Notes under the pieces: model-generated
Seen by the model: only the letters and a program-made list of their open reading frames with translations
What the model was told of the DNA's origin: nothing
The model's database searches: none
Assembly (NCBI GenBank): GCA_016710525.1
Contig: JADJVQ010000032.1
Coordinates: 1-64,000 of the forward strand
From: Burkholderiaceae bacterium
GTDB taxonomy: Bacteria; Pseudomonadota; Gammaproteobacteria; Burkholderiales; Burkholderiaceae_E
Direction: 5' to 3'
Length of the DNA stretch: 64,000 nucleotides
In this document: positions 1-10,211 of the stretch, one piece after another
Position numbering within the stretch: the first letter of the stretch is position 1
Layout: each line of letters starts with the position of its first letter
Translations under genes and position numbers: made by a program

Positions 1-206
1 GGCGCCAGGCCGGTTTGCATCTGTTGTCGTTTCTGGGCAGACGTTCAGCCTGGTGGTTGCCCGGAGTCGAACAATCCGGCGGTACGATACGCCTGGATCG
101 CTGGCCGATGGCGCTCGACGCCTTCGAAACCCTGATACTTCAGGACTGACTCCGGCAGCGAGATTCGTTGTTCCACCCTTTGCGGGCAATGCTCCGTACC
201 TGATCT
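1..206. other. Left-edge intergenic sequence
   Basis: No supported gene. Probably the upstream region of the first kinase; no convincing promoter was identified. Confidence 0.4.
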
Positions 207-2397
207 GTGGCCGACAGCCCCGCTTCTCCCTCATCCTCGGCCGGCTCGCCCAACCGCGAGCCTGGCGATGACCACGATTCCAGTTGCCTGCCGATCGGCA
301 CGCGACTGGGCGAGTTCGAGCTGACCGGGCTCATCGGCGTCGGCGGGTTCGGGATCGTCTACAGCGCGCGCGACCACCTGCTCGAACGTGAAGTCGCCAT
401 CAAGGAGTACATGCCCTCGGCGCTGGCCTCGCGCACCGCCGACTACCGCGTCACGGTCAAGTCCGAGCGGCACCACGAGACCTTCGCGATGGGGCTGCGC
501 AGCTTCGTGAACGAGGCGAAACTGCTGGCCCAGTTCGACCATCCGTCGCTGGTCAAGGTCTACCGGTTCTGGGAAGCCAACGGCACCGCGTACATGGTGA
601 TGCCCTACTACCGGGGCACCACGCTGCGCGCCGCGCTCAAGAGCCTGGGCGAGGCGCCCGACGAAACCGCGGTGCTGCAGATGCTGCGCCCGCTGCTCGA
701 CGCGCTCGATGTCATCCATGCCGAGCGCTGCTACCACCGTGACATCGCCCCCGACAACATCCTGATCCTGCAATCCGGCCGCCCCGTGCTGCTGGACTTC
801 GGCGCGGCCCGGCGTGTGATCGGCGATTTCACGCAGGCGCTGACCGTCATCCTGAAGCCGGGCTTCGCACCGGTCGAGCAGTACGCCAACGGGCCCGAGA
901 TGCGCCAGGGCCCCTGGACCGACATCTATGCGCTGGCGGCGGTCGTCTACTACTGCATCGGCGGCAAGACGCCAACGCCCTCGGTCTCGCGCATGATGCG
1001 CGACACGATGGTGCCGGCCCGCGAACTGGGCAAAGGCCGGTACAGCGAATCGTTCCTGGCGGCCATCGATCACGCGCTGGCGGTCCACATCGAAGAACGG
1101 ATCGCATCGGTCTCGCAGCTGCGTACCGAACTCGGCCTGGAAGAAATCGTCGAGAAAACGTCCCGGACGCGTCTGGGCCCCGGCCCGGCAGCCCAGACCG
1201 CTTCGCCGCTGGCAACGGAAGCGGCGTCGACAGGGCCTTCGATCGAACATCCCGCCGATGCCGACGAAATGACCTTGCCCGTCAGCGTTGGATTGCCGAA
1301 GGACTTCGGCGCGCCGATCGCCCCGCCCAGCGCCCCGCCCGGCGCCCTGCCGATCGCCACACCGGCCGACGCACCGGTACCGGCGTCGCGCCCGACCCCC
1401 ATGCCGGCGCCGCTCGCCGCTCCCGTTCCGGCGCCGCCGGCGTCGGACCCGCTGGGCATTTTCAGCGATGTCACACCGGCAGGCGCGGCCATGAGGCCGG
1501 CCGCGCCAGGTCAGCCCGCCTCGGTGGGCCAGGGACCGCCGACCGCGCCGCCAGCAGCGCCGCCAGGGCGATCGGGAGCGGCCGTAACATCCCCCCGCCG
1601 AACTGGCCTGGTGGTCTCGGCCATCGCCGCTGTGCTGGTGCTTGGCGCCGGTGGAGCCTGGCTGATGATGGGGGGCAGCCCGACTCCTGCGCCGGCGTCC
1701 GGCCCGACTGCGGCCGCCCCGACCTCGAATGCCCCGCCCCCCGGCGCATCCGCAACGCCTCCGGCCGCGCCCGCATCGCCCGCCCCGGCTGCGGCCGTCG
1801 CGCCGGCCCCGGCACAGGCGCCCCGCGGCTGCGGCGCCGCCGCCCCCTGCGGCCGCCGCAGGGGCAATCCCGGCGTTTTCGCCCCAGGCCGTGGTTGAAT
1901 CTCTGTACGAACTGCGTGATCCGGCCTGGCCAGTCTCGGTCAAGCTGCGCAGCGATACCCTGCGCATCGATCGAGACAACCTGCAGTTCAAGGTCACCAG
2001 CGCACGCGCCGGGCACCTGTACGTCATCCAGGTCGGAACCGACTCTGCCCATTTCTGGCAGCTGTTCCCCAATGGCAGCGATCGGGCCAACCGCATCGAG
2101 GCCAATCGCGAACTGGTCTTGCCCAGGGCGAGCTGGTCGGTCCTGTCCAGCGGACCGGCAGGGCTGAACCGTCTGATCGCCATTGTCACGCCAAGCCCTC
2201 GCGATTTTTCGGCGGCCGGCCTGCAGCCAGCCACCTCGAGTTCGTTCATCGGCGAATTCGATCTGACCCAGGCGCGCGCAGCCTGGGCACGCGAAGGACC
2301 ATCGGCGTTCGCGGGCAAGGCCATCAACTGTCCGCTCGATGCAGCGTCCTGCGCGCCCTTCGGGGCGGCCCGGTTCGACATCCGGGAAGTGAATTGA
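207..2397 (+). CDS. Membrane Ser/Thr protein kinase with DUF4384 output domain (PpkA-like, frameshifted)
   Basis: Cytoplasmic Hanks-type kinase, likely acting in T6SS threonine-phosphorylation control. Visible in sequence: glycine loop GVGGFG (residues 44-49), catalytic Lys66 in VAIKEY, HRD at 177-179 in YHRDIAPDN, DFG at 197-199, then a long Pro/Ala linker with one membrane helix near 466-488. The kinase frame closes at 1898, but a second + frame carries on in register to 2397 with a DUF4384-like domain (about 1890-2390; motifs GHLYVIQVG, LFPNGSDRANR). Removing one C from the run at 1821-1824 joins the two. The start is GTG at 207; no strong ribosome site is visible. A paralogous kinase follows after 84 bp. 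The kinase call is firm; whether the slip is real or a sequencing error is unknown. Confidence 0.85.
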
Positions 2398-2481
2398 TCG
2401 CCTGCGCCGCCGCCTACGGCTTTGGTCGGGTTCCCCTTGGGCACCGGTGATGGCTAGAATCCGGTCACGGACCGAAAACAC

Positions 2482-4567
2482 ATGAGCGACGACGCCCAAA
2501 CACTCCCCCCAGGCCAGCCCGCTGGCGATTCGTCGGTGACCATCCTCGCCAAAGGCGCCCGCCTCCAGGAATTCGAGGTGACCGGTGTGGTCGGCGAAGG
2601 CGGCTTCGGCATCGTCTACGAAGCCATGGACACCCTGCTCAATCGCCGGGTTGCGATCAAGGAGTACATGCCTTCGCAGCTCGCCGCGCGGGTCAGCCAG
2701 CGAACCGTGAAGATCCGTTCGCAGGAATTTGCCGAGACCTTCAGCGCCGGCCTCAAGAGCTTCATCAACGAAGCGCGCATGCTGGCGCAGTTCAAGCATC
2801 CGGCTCTGGTGGAAGTCTTCCGGTTCTGGGAGGAGAACGGCACGGCCTACATGGCCATGCCGCTGTACGAGGGACCGACGCTGAAGCACTTTCTCAGCAG
2901 CCATCCCGAGATGTCCAACGAGCGCTGGCTGCGTGGCTTTCTGGCGCCCGTGCTCGACGCGCTCGAGCACATGCATGGCATGCAGGTCTACCACCGCGAC
3001 ATCGCGCCGGACAACCTGCTGATTCTGAAGAACGGAGCGCCTCTGCTGCTCGATCTGGGCGCCGCGCGGCGCGTGATCGGCGACATGACCCATGCGCTGA
3101 CGGTCATCCTGAAGCCCGGTTACGCCCCGATCGAGCAATACGCCGACGATCCGGCGGTCAAGCAAGGGCCCTGGACGGACATCTACGCGCTGGCTGCCGT
3201 CGTCTACTTCGCGATCACCCGCAGAGCACCGCCACCAGCGGTTTCGCGAATGATCAAAGACCCCTTCAAACCGCTGTCGGAACTCGCGCCGGCGGGCTTC
3301 AGCGCGGACTTCCTGGCCGCGGTGGACCGGGGGCTGCTGGTGCGCCCGGAATCGCGTCCCCAGACGATCGAGGAGTTCCGATCGCTATTGGGCGTTCAGT
3401 CGTTCACGATGAACATGGCGCCCTCCTCGCTCACGTCGGCGGCCCAGGCCGCCGATGCCGCGCTTGTTTCGAACACGGCGGCGAAGGCCGCAGCGGCTCA
3501 GACGGCCTTGCGAAATTCGGCCGGCACCCCCATGCCGACCCGCCAGAGCGCGCTGCCGCTGGTTCACGAAGATCCCGAAAAAACCCTGCCCCCGCAGATG
3601 TCGTTCCCGCCCGCGGCGGCGAGCATTCGGCCCGCCCCGTCCGACGCTGCGCCCGTCCCTTCCGCACCAGCGCCTGGCGCGCCCGCGGCGGCTCAGTCCG
3701 CGGCGGCTCCCCTGCCTGCGGCTCCCCTGCCTGCGGCGGCTCAGCCCGCGGCGGCCCCGCCGGCCGCACCGCCCTCAGCCGCCGCAGCCGCGGTGACGGC
3801 CGCCCTGCATCATCCGACGTCAGCCAAAGCACCTGTCGCGTCCGCCGCGGCGCAAGGCGGCAAAGCGAGCGCCCCGACCCGCGCGACGACTGCTCCCAAT
3901 CCGGCCGCCCCTTCCGTCTCGGCCAAACAGTCCCGCAGCCCCTTGCCGATCATTATTGGCGTGGTGAGCCTGCTCATCGGAGGTGCCGGTGCCGCCTGGT
4001 ACCTCGGCAAGCCGGATCGGGTAGTCACGGATCCCCCCCCGGTCGCCAGTGCGCCTGTGCAGGCACCTGCACCTGCACCTGCCCCGCCGGCTCCCGAGCC
4101 AGCCGCGGCACCGGCCACGGCCACGGCCACGGCCACGGCACCAGCACCAGCACCAGCACCGGCTTCGGCGCCTGCGCCGGCACCTGCGCCGACACAAGCT
4201 CAGCCGCCTCCTGCTGCACCCGCCCGCGCCAACGCCCGCCACGCCTTCACCGACACCCCCAGCGGCACCACCCCGCCCGGCGGCGGAAGGGCCCGCGCCG
4301 GCCACGCCGCCATCGGCCAGCGCAGCGGCGCCCGCGACTGTCCAGGCGCCACCTGCCGAATTGCGCGGTACGCTTCGGCTGTCCGTGCGCCCGTGGGGGG
4401 AAATCTTCGTCAATGGCGCAAGCCGTGGCATCTCGCCACCGGTCAAGCGCCTGACATTGCCCGAGGGCACGTACCGGATCGAAGTGCGCAATCCCGCGGG
4501 ACCTTCCCTGACCCGGCAAATCGACATCAAGAACAATCAGTCGGTCAATATCGAACATCAGTTCTGA
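2482..4567 (+). CDS. Membrane Ser/Thr protein kinase with PEGA domain (PpkA-like, frameshifted)
   Basis: Paralogue of the upstream kinase. Glycine loop GEGGFG, Lys60 in VAIKEY, HRD at 171-173 and a metal-binding Asp191 in a DLG variant (Leu instead of Phe of DFG). A Pro/Ala-rich linker with one membrane helix (about 489-508) follows. The kinase frame runs to 4611, but its tail after about 4225 is nonsense-like. The next frame holds a clear PEGA domain (LRLSVRPWGEIFVNG, LPEGTYRIEVRNP) ending at 4567, so one extra base near 4219-4229 best explains the data. The linker contains hexanucleotide repeats just upstream. PEGA domains usually sit outside the membrane or at the cell surface, which suggests a signal-sensing role. 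The next gene, a lipoprotein, starts 40 bp later. Confidence 0.85.
4113..4160 (+). repeat. Hexanucleotide microsatellites in the kinase linker
   Basis: GGCCAC repeated four times (4113-4136) is followed directly by CACCAG three times (4139-4156). Both units are multiples of three, so copy-number change would lengthen or shorten the Ala/Thr/Pro linker without changing frame. They lie about 60-70 bp upstream of the apparent frameshift. Confidence 0.8.
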
Positions 4568-4607
4568 ATACAGATCCTTCCAATCCAAGCCCCAGAAACC
4601 GCACACC

Positions 4608-5135
4608 ATGAAAATTCGTACATACCGCCCCGCCTGGGCCCTGCTGGTGATCGGCTTCGTGATGGCCGGTTGCGCCACGCCGCCGCCCCCTGCGCCGCCG
4701 CCGGCGCCCGAGCCGCCGCCCGCCTACGTTCCGCCGGCCCCGCCGGCGCCGACCGCCAGGCCGGCGCCGGCGCCGGCTCCGACACCCAGGCCCGCCCCTG
4801 CGCCCGCGCCGGTCGCCTCACCTGCCCAGCAGCGACTGGCCGAAGGCATCGCGCTGTATGAAGCAGGCGACTTCAACGGCGCGATCCGCAAGCTCAACGC
4901 GTCACCCGAGCTGAACGACAAGGCCGTGAGCCCCGATGTCAAGGCCGAAGCGCTGAAGTATTCGGCATTCAGCTACTGCGTGACCAGCCGTCGGGCCATT
5001 TGCCGTCGCCAGTTCGATGCGCTGCTGAAACTGACGCCCGATTACCAGCTCACGCCGTCCGAGGCGGGACATCCGGTCTGGGGCCCGGTGTTTGCGCAGG
5101 CGAAGAAAGCCGCCGCCACCACCAAGCGCAAATAG
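4608..5135 (+). CDS. TssQ-like T6SS-associated lipoprotein
   Basis: A 175-residue lipoprotein. A signal peptide ends in the lipobox MAGC with Cys22, then a Pro/Ala-rich spacer (about 23-75) and a helical TPR-like C-terminal half (AEGIALYEAGDFNGAIRKL, PDYQLTPSEAGHPVWGPVF). The composition and position next to the T6SS kinases match the family named TssQ, an outer-membrane lipoprotein found with some T6SS clusters; this is recalled and was not tested by alignment. It is the last gene of the + strand kinase operon and faces the phosphatase gene across a short hairpin. Confidence 0.65.
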   Translation: MKIRTYRPAWALLVIGFVMAGCATPPPPAPPPAPEPPPAYVPPAPPAPTARPAPAPAPTPRPAPAPAPVASPAQQRLAEGIALYEAGDFNGAIRKLNASPELNDKAVSPDVKAEALKYSAFSYCVTSRRAICRRQFDALLKLTPDYQLTPSEAGHPVWGPVFAQAKKAAATTKRK

Positions 5136-5142
5136 CCTGGCG

Positions 5143-5164
5143 ACGGGCCCGTTCCCGGGCCCGT
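5143..5164. terminator. Hairpin between convergent genes
   Basis: Perfect 9-bp stem (ACGGGCCCG / CGGGCCCGT) with loop TTCC, lying in the 36-bp gap between the convergent TssQ-like and PP2C genes. There is no T-tract on either strand, so a bidirectional terminator is an inference from position. Confidence 0.5.
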
Positions 5165-5171
5165 TACCGGA

Positions 5172-5966
5172 TCAGGCGCCGGCGGCCTTCGCGCCGACGC
5201 TCCGGCTGAAGATCCGGGTGCTGAAATCCATCGGACCAACCCAAACGGCCACGGCAGAATAGTTGTCCTGGCCCGGGCGCCCGCTGTCGATCACCAACTG
5301 CTCCATGGCAGCCAGCCACTCTTCGGGTGAGCCGACGCGCTGCAGTGCGGCCTCCATGGCCGCCTCGGTGACGTACTCCCAGAAGCCGTCGCTGCACATC
5401 AGGAAGGCATCGCCCTCTTGGAGCGCAAATGGGCTGCTGATGACATCGGGCTGGAACCCGTCATCGGCTCCCAGCGACGCGATCAGCACACTGCGTTCGG
5501 GGTTGCCGCGCAGGCGCTCGGGATCGGCGAATCCGGCATCGACCATCGACTGGAAAAGGCTGTGGTCCTTGGTGCGGTTGACGACGAAGCCGCTGCGAAA
5601 ACAGTACAGCCGAGAATCGCCGATATGCCCCCAGACCGCTTCGAGAGTGTTCGGGTTGAACACCAGCACGACCAGAGTGGCCCGCATGTCGGCGGTGTCG
5701 TTGCTGTTGCCCTGCTGGCCGATCACATCGCGATTGGCCTGGTCGATCAGCGAGAAGACCATGCCGGGAGAACACCCGGGCGCCACGGAGAACTGGCGAA
5801 GCACGGTCTCGACGGCGATGCGCGAAGCGACATCGCCGCCCCCATGGCCTCCGGCGCCATCGGAAAGCACACAGCAGATGGGACCGCCGTCGCTCCAGTA
5901 GCCGCACGCGTCTTCATTGCGCTCGCGACCACCAAGCTTTGACAGGACCGAAATATGGATCTCCAC
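5172..5966 (-). CDS. pppA: PP2C-type Ser/Thr phosphatase
   Basis: A 264-residue PP2C-family phosphatase, expected to reverse the phosphorylation made by the T6SS kinases. Metal-binding motifs are all present in order: RNEDACGYW near the N-terminus, LSDGAGGHGGG, GDSRLY, CSDGFWEYV and GQDNYSAVAVWV at the C-terminus. No signal peptide or membrane helix, so cytoplasmic. It is the second gene of a - strand operon, 59 bp after tagH. In Pseudomonas aeruginosa H1-T6SS the matching PppA acts on the FHA protein; the same wiring is inferred here. Confidence 0.9.
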   Translation of the reverse strand: MEIHISVLSKLGGRERNEDACGYWSDGGPICCVLSDGAGGHGGGDVASRIAVETVLRQFSVAPGCSPGMVFSLIDQANRDVIGQQGNSNDTADMRATLVVLVFNPNTLEAVWGHIGDSRLYCFRSGFVVNRTKDHSLFQSMVDAGFADPERLRGNPERSVLIASLGADDGFQPDVISSPFALQEGDAFLMCSDGFWEYVTEAAMEAALQRVGSPEEWLAAMEQLVIDSGRPGQDNYSAVAVWVGPMDFSTRIFSRSVGAKAAGA

Positions 5967-6025
5967 CGGTGCTCACCCCTCAAGTCGGCGCGTCAGGTCT
6001 AAGGTCATCCGTCAACCGCCCGGAG

Positions 6026-8077
6026 TCAGGATTTGTCCTGGTTCAAATTGGATATCTGCTGCTCGTAGGCGCGCACGAACTCACGCCCGAACAACGCTTC
6101 GAAATCATCTTCGGCCTCGCGTGAAATGTCGGCGAAAAGCTCGGAGAACAACTCCCACAATCGAGCCTTGCGGCCCATCGGCAGCATCGAATCGAGCACC
6201 GACTTGCGCGTGAGGCGACCCTCGAGACTCGCCGGATCGAAGCGTGCGATCAGCCCCTGCATGGCCGCCCGCATGCCCGCGATGAAACCCACCTGATGCG
6301 CCAAGAGGTCATCATAGGAGTCTTTCAGCGCCGGCACAGGATCGAGAAACCCGCGGATCGACTGAGTCGACAGCAGATGCGCCAGAGCGGCATGCGCATC
6401 CGGCGAGAACTTCAGCGGATTGTTGTCGCGCGAGGCGATCATCGTCACCTCGGTCTTCATCTCGCGCTTGAGCGTGGCCCGCGCCTGCAACAGGTCGATA
6501 GTGCCTTGCGTGGCCACCTTGACCAGTTCGCCCAGCCGACGCATCAGCTCGGGGGAAAGCTGGGCCGGAGCGCCGCGCGATGCCAGAGGCGGACGTGGCA
6601 GCTCACTGAGACCCAGCCCCAGCAGCAGGCCCTTGAGCAGCTCGAAATTGAGTTGTTCGATCTGCTCGGGTGTGATACCGGCAAGCCCCCCAGCCCCCTG
6701 ACCTGCGGATGCGGAGCCGTCCCCCGGCCCGCCGGCGGCAGGCATCGGCCGGACGGTTTCGCGGCTGGCCTTGGTGCGCGCGACCTCTGCGCGCAGCGCC
6801 TCGACCTGGGCTCGATTGAGTTCGTTCAGGAAGTCGGTGGGCCGCGTCTTGGGAGGCGGCTCGAAATCGACCCGGTGGCGCTCGGCGATCTCATCGGCGA
6901 TCGCGCGGATCTGCTCGGGGGCAAGCGGTTCGGGCCCGTTGCCGCGCCCCGCGATGCCCATCGGAGCTGGACTGGGCTGCGAGATCGAGGGGAGTTCCGG
7001 CAGGAGTTTGGAGATGGTGATCGTGGGGCTGATTTCTTCGGGCTGATTCCAGGACAGGAAGGCCGCCGAAGCCGGAATCTGAGACGGTGTGCCATCGGCG
7101 CCGGTCGCCCTGGCGATGGCCGGTGCTGCCGGCGGCAGAGGCTCTGTCGGCCGGACGGGCGGCGGCGCTGCCGGCCGGGGCGGCGCCGGTGGCGGACCCG
7201 AGCTCTGGACCGCGCCTGCGCCATCGAAGCCGAAATTGGTCGGCGGAATGGCTTCGGGCATCCGGAACACACCGGCCACCTCGGGCGTGGTGTCGGGCAT
7301 CGAGGCCGGCTGCGCCTTGGCCGTCATGCCCAGCGAGGCCAGCGGGTCGGCCGAGGAAGCGGTGTTCGGCTGCGAGGCGGGACCCGACAAGCTGGACCCC
7401 AGGCCCAGCGGATCCGGCGAGGCCCCGGCCAGGTCGAACATGGCGTCGAGATTGTCGCTGGCACGCCGGGAGGAATCGAGGACCTGCTGATGGGACGAAC
7501 CCAGTCCCAGGAGGTCGGGCGGTGCGCCCGGCAAAGGTGGCGGGGCGGATCGGGACGCGTCGACGCCCAGGCCGAACCCGCCCAGGGGATCGTCGATCGA
7601 TGACGGGGCCGCACCCAGGCCCAGCGCGGCAAACGGATCGTCGATGGTGCCAACGGCACGCGGCGCGCCGAACGAGGCACTGGACATCGGCGCGAGGCCC
7701 GGCATGGGCTGCTGAGGCTGCTCAGCGGGCGCCGGCGGCGGCGCAGCGGCCATCGCGGGCTGCTCGACGACGATCTCGTACTCGGCTACGACGATGCGGT
7801 CTCCGGTACGCAGCGGCGAGTGTTCGCCGGGACCGACTTCAACGCCATTGAGGACGATGGCGCTGGCCGAGCCGGTACACCGGATGATGAATCCCTGGGC
7901 GACCCGCTCGATGCGGGCCTGCTCGCGCGAGATGTGGCGCCCGGGATCGGGCAGGACCAGGGTGCAATCAGGCGAGCGCCCGATGGTGCCCCCCGCGTCG
8001 AAACGCGCATGCAGCGGAGCGGCCAGCGGGGTGCCCATCTGGCTGACGACACGAAGACTCAACATGGAAGAGGTCAT
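6026..8077 (-). CDS. tagH: T6SS-associated FHA-domain protein TagH
   Basis: A 683-residue protein with an N-terminal FHA domain (about residues 25-100; motifs GRSPDCTLVLPD and HISREQARIE), a very long low-complexity Ala/Pro/Ser-rich middle, and a conserved helical C-terminal domain (about 470-680; KFSPDAHAALAHLL, GFIAGMRAAMQGLI, ELFADISREAEDDFEALFG) typical of T6SS TagH/Fha proteins. FHA domains bind phosphothreonine, so this is the likely reader of the kinase signal. Start at 8077 is the first in-frame ATG; a second ATG four codons later is possible. It shares a divergent upstream region with the OmpA-type lipoprotein. Confidence 0.9.
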   Translation of the reverse strand: MTSSMLSLRVVSQMGTPLAAPLHARFDAGGTIGRSPDCTLVLPDPGRHISREQARIERVAQGFIIRCTGSASAIVLNGVEVGPGEHSPLRTGDRIVVAEYEIVVEQPAMAAAPPPAPAEQPQQPMPGLAPMSSASFGAPRAVGTIDDPFAALGLGAAPSSIDDPLGGFGLGVDASRSAPPPLPGAPPDLLGLGSSHQQVLDSSRRASDNLDAMFDLAGASPDPLGLGSSLSGPASQPNTASSADPLASLGMTAKAQPASMPDTTPEVAGVFRMPEAIPPTNFGFDGAGAVQSSGPPPAPPRPAAPPPVRPTEPLPPAAPAIARATGADGTPSQIPASAAFLSWNQPEEISPTITISKLLPELPSISQPSPAPMGIAGRGNGPEPLAPEQIRAIADEIAERHRVDFEPPPKTRPTDFLNELNRAQVEALRAEVARTKASRETVRPMPAAGGPGDGSASAGQGAGGLAGITPEQIEQLNFELLKGLLLGLGLSELPRPPLASRGAPAQLSPELMRRLGELVKVATQGTIDLLQARATLKREMKTEVTMIASRDNNPLKFSPDAHAALAHLLSTQSIRGFLDPVPALKDSYDDLLAHQVGFIAGMRAAMQGLIARFDPASLEGRLTRKSVLDSMLPMGRKARLWELFSELFADISREAEDDFEALFGREFVRAYEQQISNLNQDKS

Positions 8078-8218
8078 GAACGGACGCAGTGTAGGAAAGA
8101 TACGGGATACACGTCTCTAGCACCATAGTTGTAGTCGGCTGCCGTACGTCGCCCGCATGCTTGTGAGCGATGTTATCGGGAAGGTATTCTCGCCGCACAA
8201 ACAACAAGGAGGAACCGC
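8078..8218. promoter_or_regulatory. Divergent intergenic region with strong Shine-Dalgarno for the rightward gene
   Basis: A 141-bp gap between two diverging genes must contain promoters for both. It is less GC-rich than its surroundings. A strong ribosome site AAGGAGG (8206-8212) lies six bases before the ATG at 8219. No confident -35/-10 pair was picked out. Confidence 0.55.
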
Positions 8219-9572
8219 ATGACGCAGTCTGGTTTCGAGACCCCTTCTCGATGCGGCCTCATCGATCGCGGTACGCGACTCGGCATTCTGCTGATGGCGC
8301 TGACGTTGACGCTGCCCGCCTGCCAGACGGCCAGTCCGCCCCCGCCCAGCGTGGCCCCGGCGGCGCCGGCACCGAGCCCCCAGGCCAGTGCGGCCGCAGC
8401 CAAAGAGCCGCCACCGGCCCGCCCGGCGCAGGCCGCGGCGCCGGCTGCCCCGCCGCCGCCAGAGCCCGCAGCTTTCGAACTGGCGATCGAGCGCGCGGCC
8501 ACGGCGCTGTTTTCGTCGGCCGAACGCATCCCCGACCTGGATTGCCCGCGCACCTCGGGCCGTCATGATCGACCCCCTCATCGACGGCAACACCGCGCAG
8601 CAGACCACGGCGTCGGCGGCGATGGGCCGCAAGATTGCCGACGTCATAGGGAGCAAGTTCAACCGTTTCGCGGTCACCCCGTTTCGCAAGCAGTCCCTGG
8701 GCAACGATTCTCTGCTGCTGGTGGGCACCCTGACCGCCATCAACGCCGCGGGCAACCCGCAGGCGCGCAACGACCTGTACAGAATCTGCCTGGCGCTGGT
8801 CGACGTGAAGGCGGGCAAAGTGGTGGCCAAGGGCGTCGGGCGTGCCACCGAACAATCCGTGGACCACACGCCGCTTGCCTTCTACGGCGACAGCCCGGCG
8901 CTGGTCAAGGACAAGTTCGCCGACGGCTACGTCAAGACGTGCCAGGGAACGCGTGTTGGCGATCCGGCCGATGCGGCCTACCTCGAAGGCCTGCCGACGG
9001 CGATGCTGATCGACGAAGCGGCCAGCGCCTACCAGGCACGCAAGTACAGCGACGCCAAAAAACTGTACCGGGCGGCTGCCGAGCTGCCCGGAGGCGCCCA
9101 GAAGCGAGTCATCACCGGTCTCTACCTGACCAGCTGGAAGCTGCGCCAGACCCGCGACGCCGAAGCCGCGTTCAAGTCGCTCGTCGACACCGCCCTCGAG
9201 GAAAAACGGCTCGGCATGAAGTTCCTGTTCCAGACGGGCAGCACACAGTTCGTTGCCAACCCCAATCTTCGGGCCCAGTATGCGATGTGGACACGCATCA
9301 TCGGTGCGAGCGCCGCCGCCGGCAAGCATTGCCTGACGGTCGTTGGCCATACCAGCCGTACCGGCACCGATCCCATCAACGACGCCCTGTCGATGAAGCG
9401 TGCCGAATTCATGAGCAAGATGCTCGAGCAGCGTAGTACGGCCCTGCGCAAGCGCCTCACCGCGCTAGGCGTAGGGTCGCGTGAAACCATCGTGGGCTCA
9501 GGTACCGACGACGCGCGAGACGCGATCGATCGCCGAGTCGAATTCCGCCTTTCGGAGTGCAAGACAACATGA
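8219..9572 (+). CDS. OmpA-family outer-membrane lipoprotein (frameshifted)
   Basis: Starts at 8219 with a strong ribosome site. A signal peptide ends in the lipobox LPAC (Cys35), followed by a Pro/Ala linker. The reading frame then changes: the first frame is meaningful to about 8540 and a second frame from there to 9572. Removing one G at 8539-8540 gives the continuous motif ARAPRAVMIDPLIDG. The middle resembles TPR-like helices (AASAYQARKYSDAKKLYRAA), and the C-terminus is an OmpA-like peptidoglycan-binding domain (VVGHTSRTGTDPIND, DARDAIDRRVEFRL). A close paralogue lies at 31735-33051. Stop and the next start overlap as ATGA, so it is translationally coupled to the small OmpA protein. Confidence 0.8.
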
Positions 9573-10183
9573 AACCGACCGCTTCCCGCCTGCTGACCCG
9601 CCTGCTGACCGTGACGGCGCTCGCCCTGCCGGGTGCACTGTGCCTGGCTCAGACAGCCCCCGCCAGCGGCCCCGTCCTGACTGGCAAAGGAGTGACCGAA
9701 GAGGCCCTCACCAAGGCACTCGCCCCGGTCGACGACGGCAGCCGGACCCGCAGCCTGCGGATCGGGCCGGCGCAGCAGCAGATGAAACCGTCGCGGCGCG
9801 CCGACGAGCCTTCGCCCTCCGGGGCCCAGCAGCCCAGCACCGGGGCAGCGTCGCTGCTGATCACGTTCGAGACCAACTCGACCGCCATTTCCACCGGCTC
9901 GATCTCGGCGCTGGACAAGCTCGGGCGCGCGCTCAAGAGCGACCAGCTCGCGCTGTACCGATTCGATGTCGAGGGCCACGCCGATGCGCGCGGCAACGCG
10001 GAGGACAACCTGAAGCTGTCCCAGGGGCGGGCCGAGAGCGTCGTCGAGTATCTGGTGAGCAAACACGGCATCGAGAGCAATCGCCTGCGCCCGGTCGGCA
10101 AGGGAGACCGCGAGCCCGTCAACACCCGCAATCCGGCTGCCGCTGAAAACCGCCGCGTCACCGTGCGCAACCAGACCAACTGA
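9569..10183 (+). CDS. Small exported OmpA-family protein
   Basis: A 204-residue protein with a Sec signal peptide (hydrophobic stretch followed by a site near CLAQTAP) and a C-terminal OmpA-like domain (LITFETNSTAIS, FDVEGHADARGNAEDN, LRPVGKGDREPV). This domain normally binds peptidoglycan in the periplasm. The start is taken at the ATG that overlaps the upstream stop (ATGA); an in-frame GTG four codons earlier is less likely. Position beside another OmpA lipoprotein suggests a shared envelope-anchoring role for the T6SS or its signalling proteins; this is inference. Confidence 0.85.
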   Translation: MKPTASRLLTRLLTVTALALPGALCLAQTAPASGPVLTGKGVTEEALTKALAPVDDGSRTRSLRIGPAQQQMKPSRRADEPSPSGAQQPSTGAASLLITFETNSTAISTGSISALDKLGRALKSDQLALYRFDVEGHADARGNAEDNLKLSQGRAESVVEYLVSKHGIESNRLRPVGKGDREPVNTRNPAAAENRRVTVRNQTN

Positions 10184-10211
10184 TCGGGCCCCCGTACGTG
10201 CCCCGTCGGTC

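Noticed and set aside
231..2444. A 737-codon open frame on the - strand opposite the first kinase
   Set aside because: Composition is Arg/Gly-rich shadow of a high-GC gene; the + strand has clear kinase and DUF4384 motifs.
2437..2460. Sigma54-like promoter before the second kinase (TTGGGCACC ... GGCT)
   Set aside because: Distance between the GG and GC elements is 11-12 instead of 10 bases; the TAGAAT there also lacks a -35 box.
1471..3165. A 564-codon - strand open frame spanning both kinases
   Set aside because: It mirrors the + strand kinases and has no recognisable domain.
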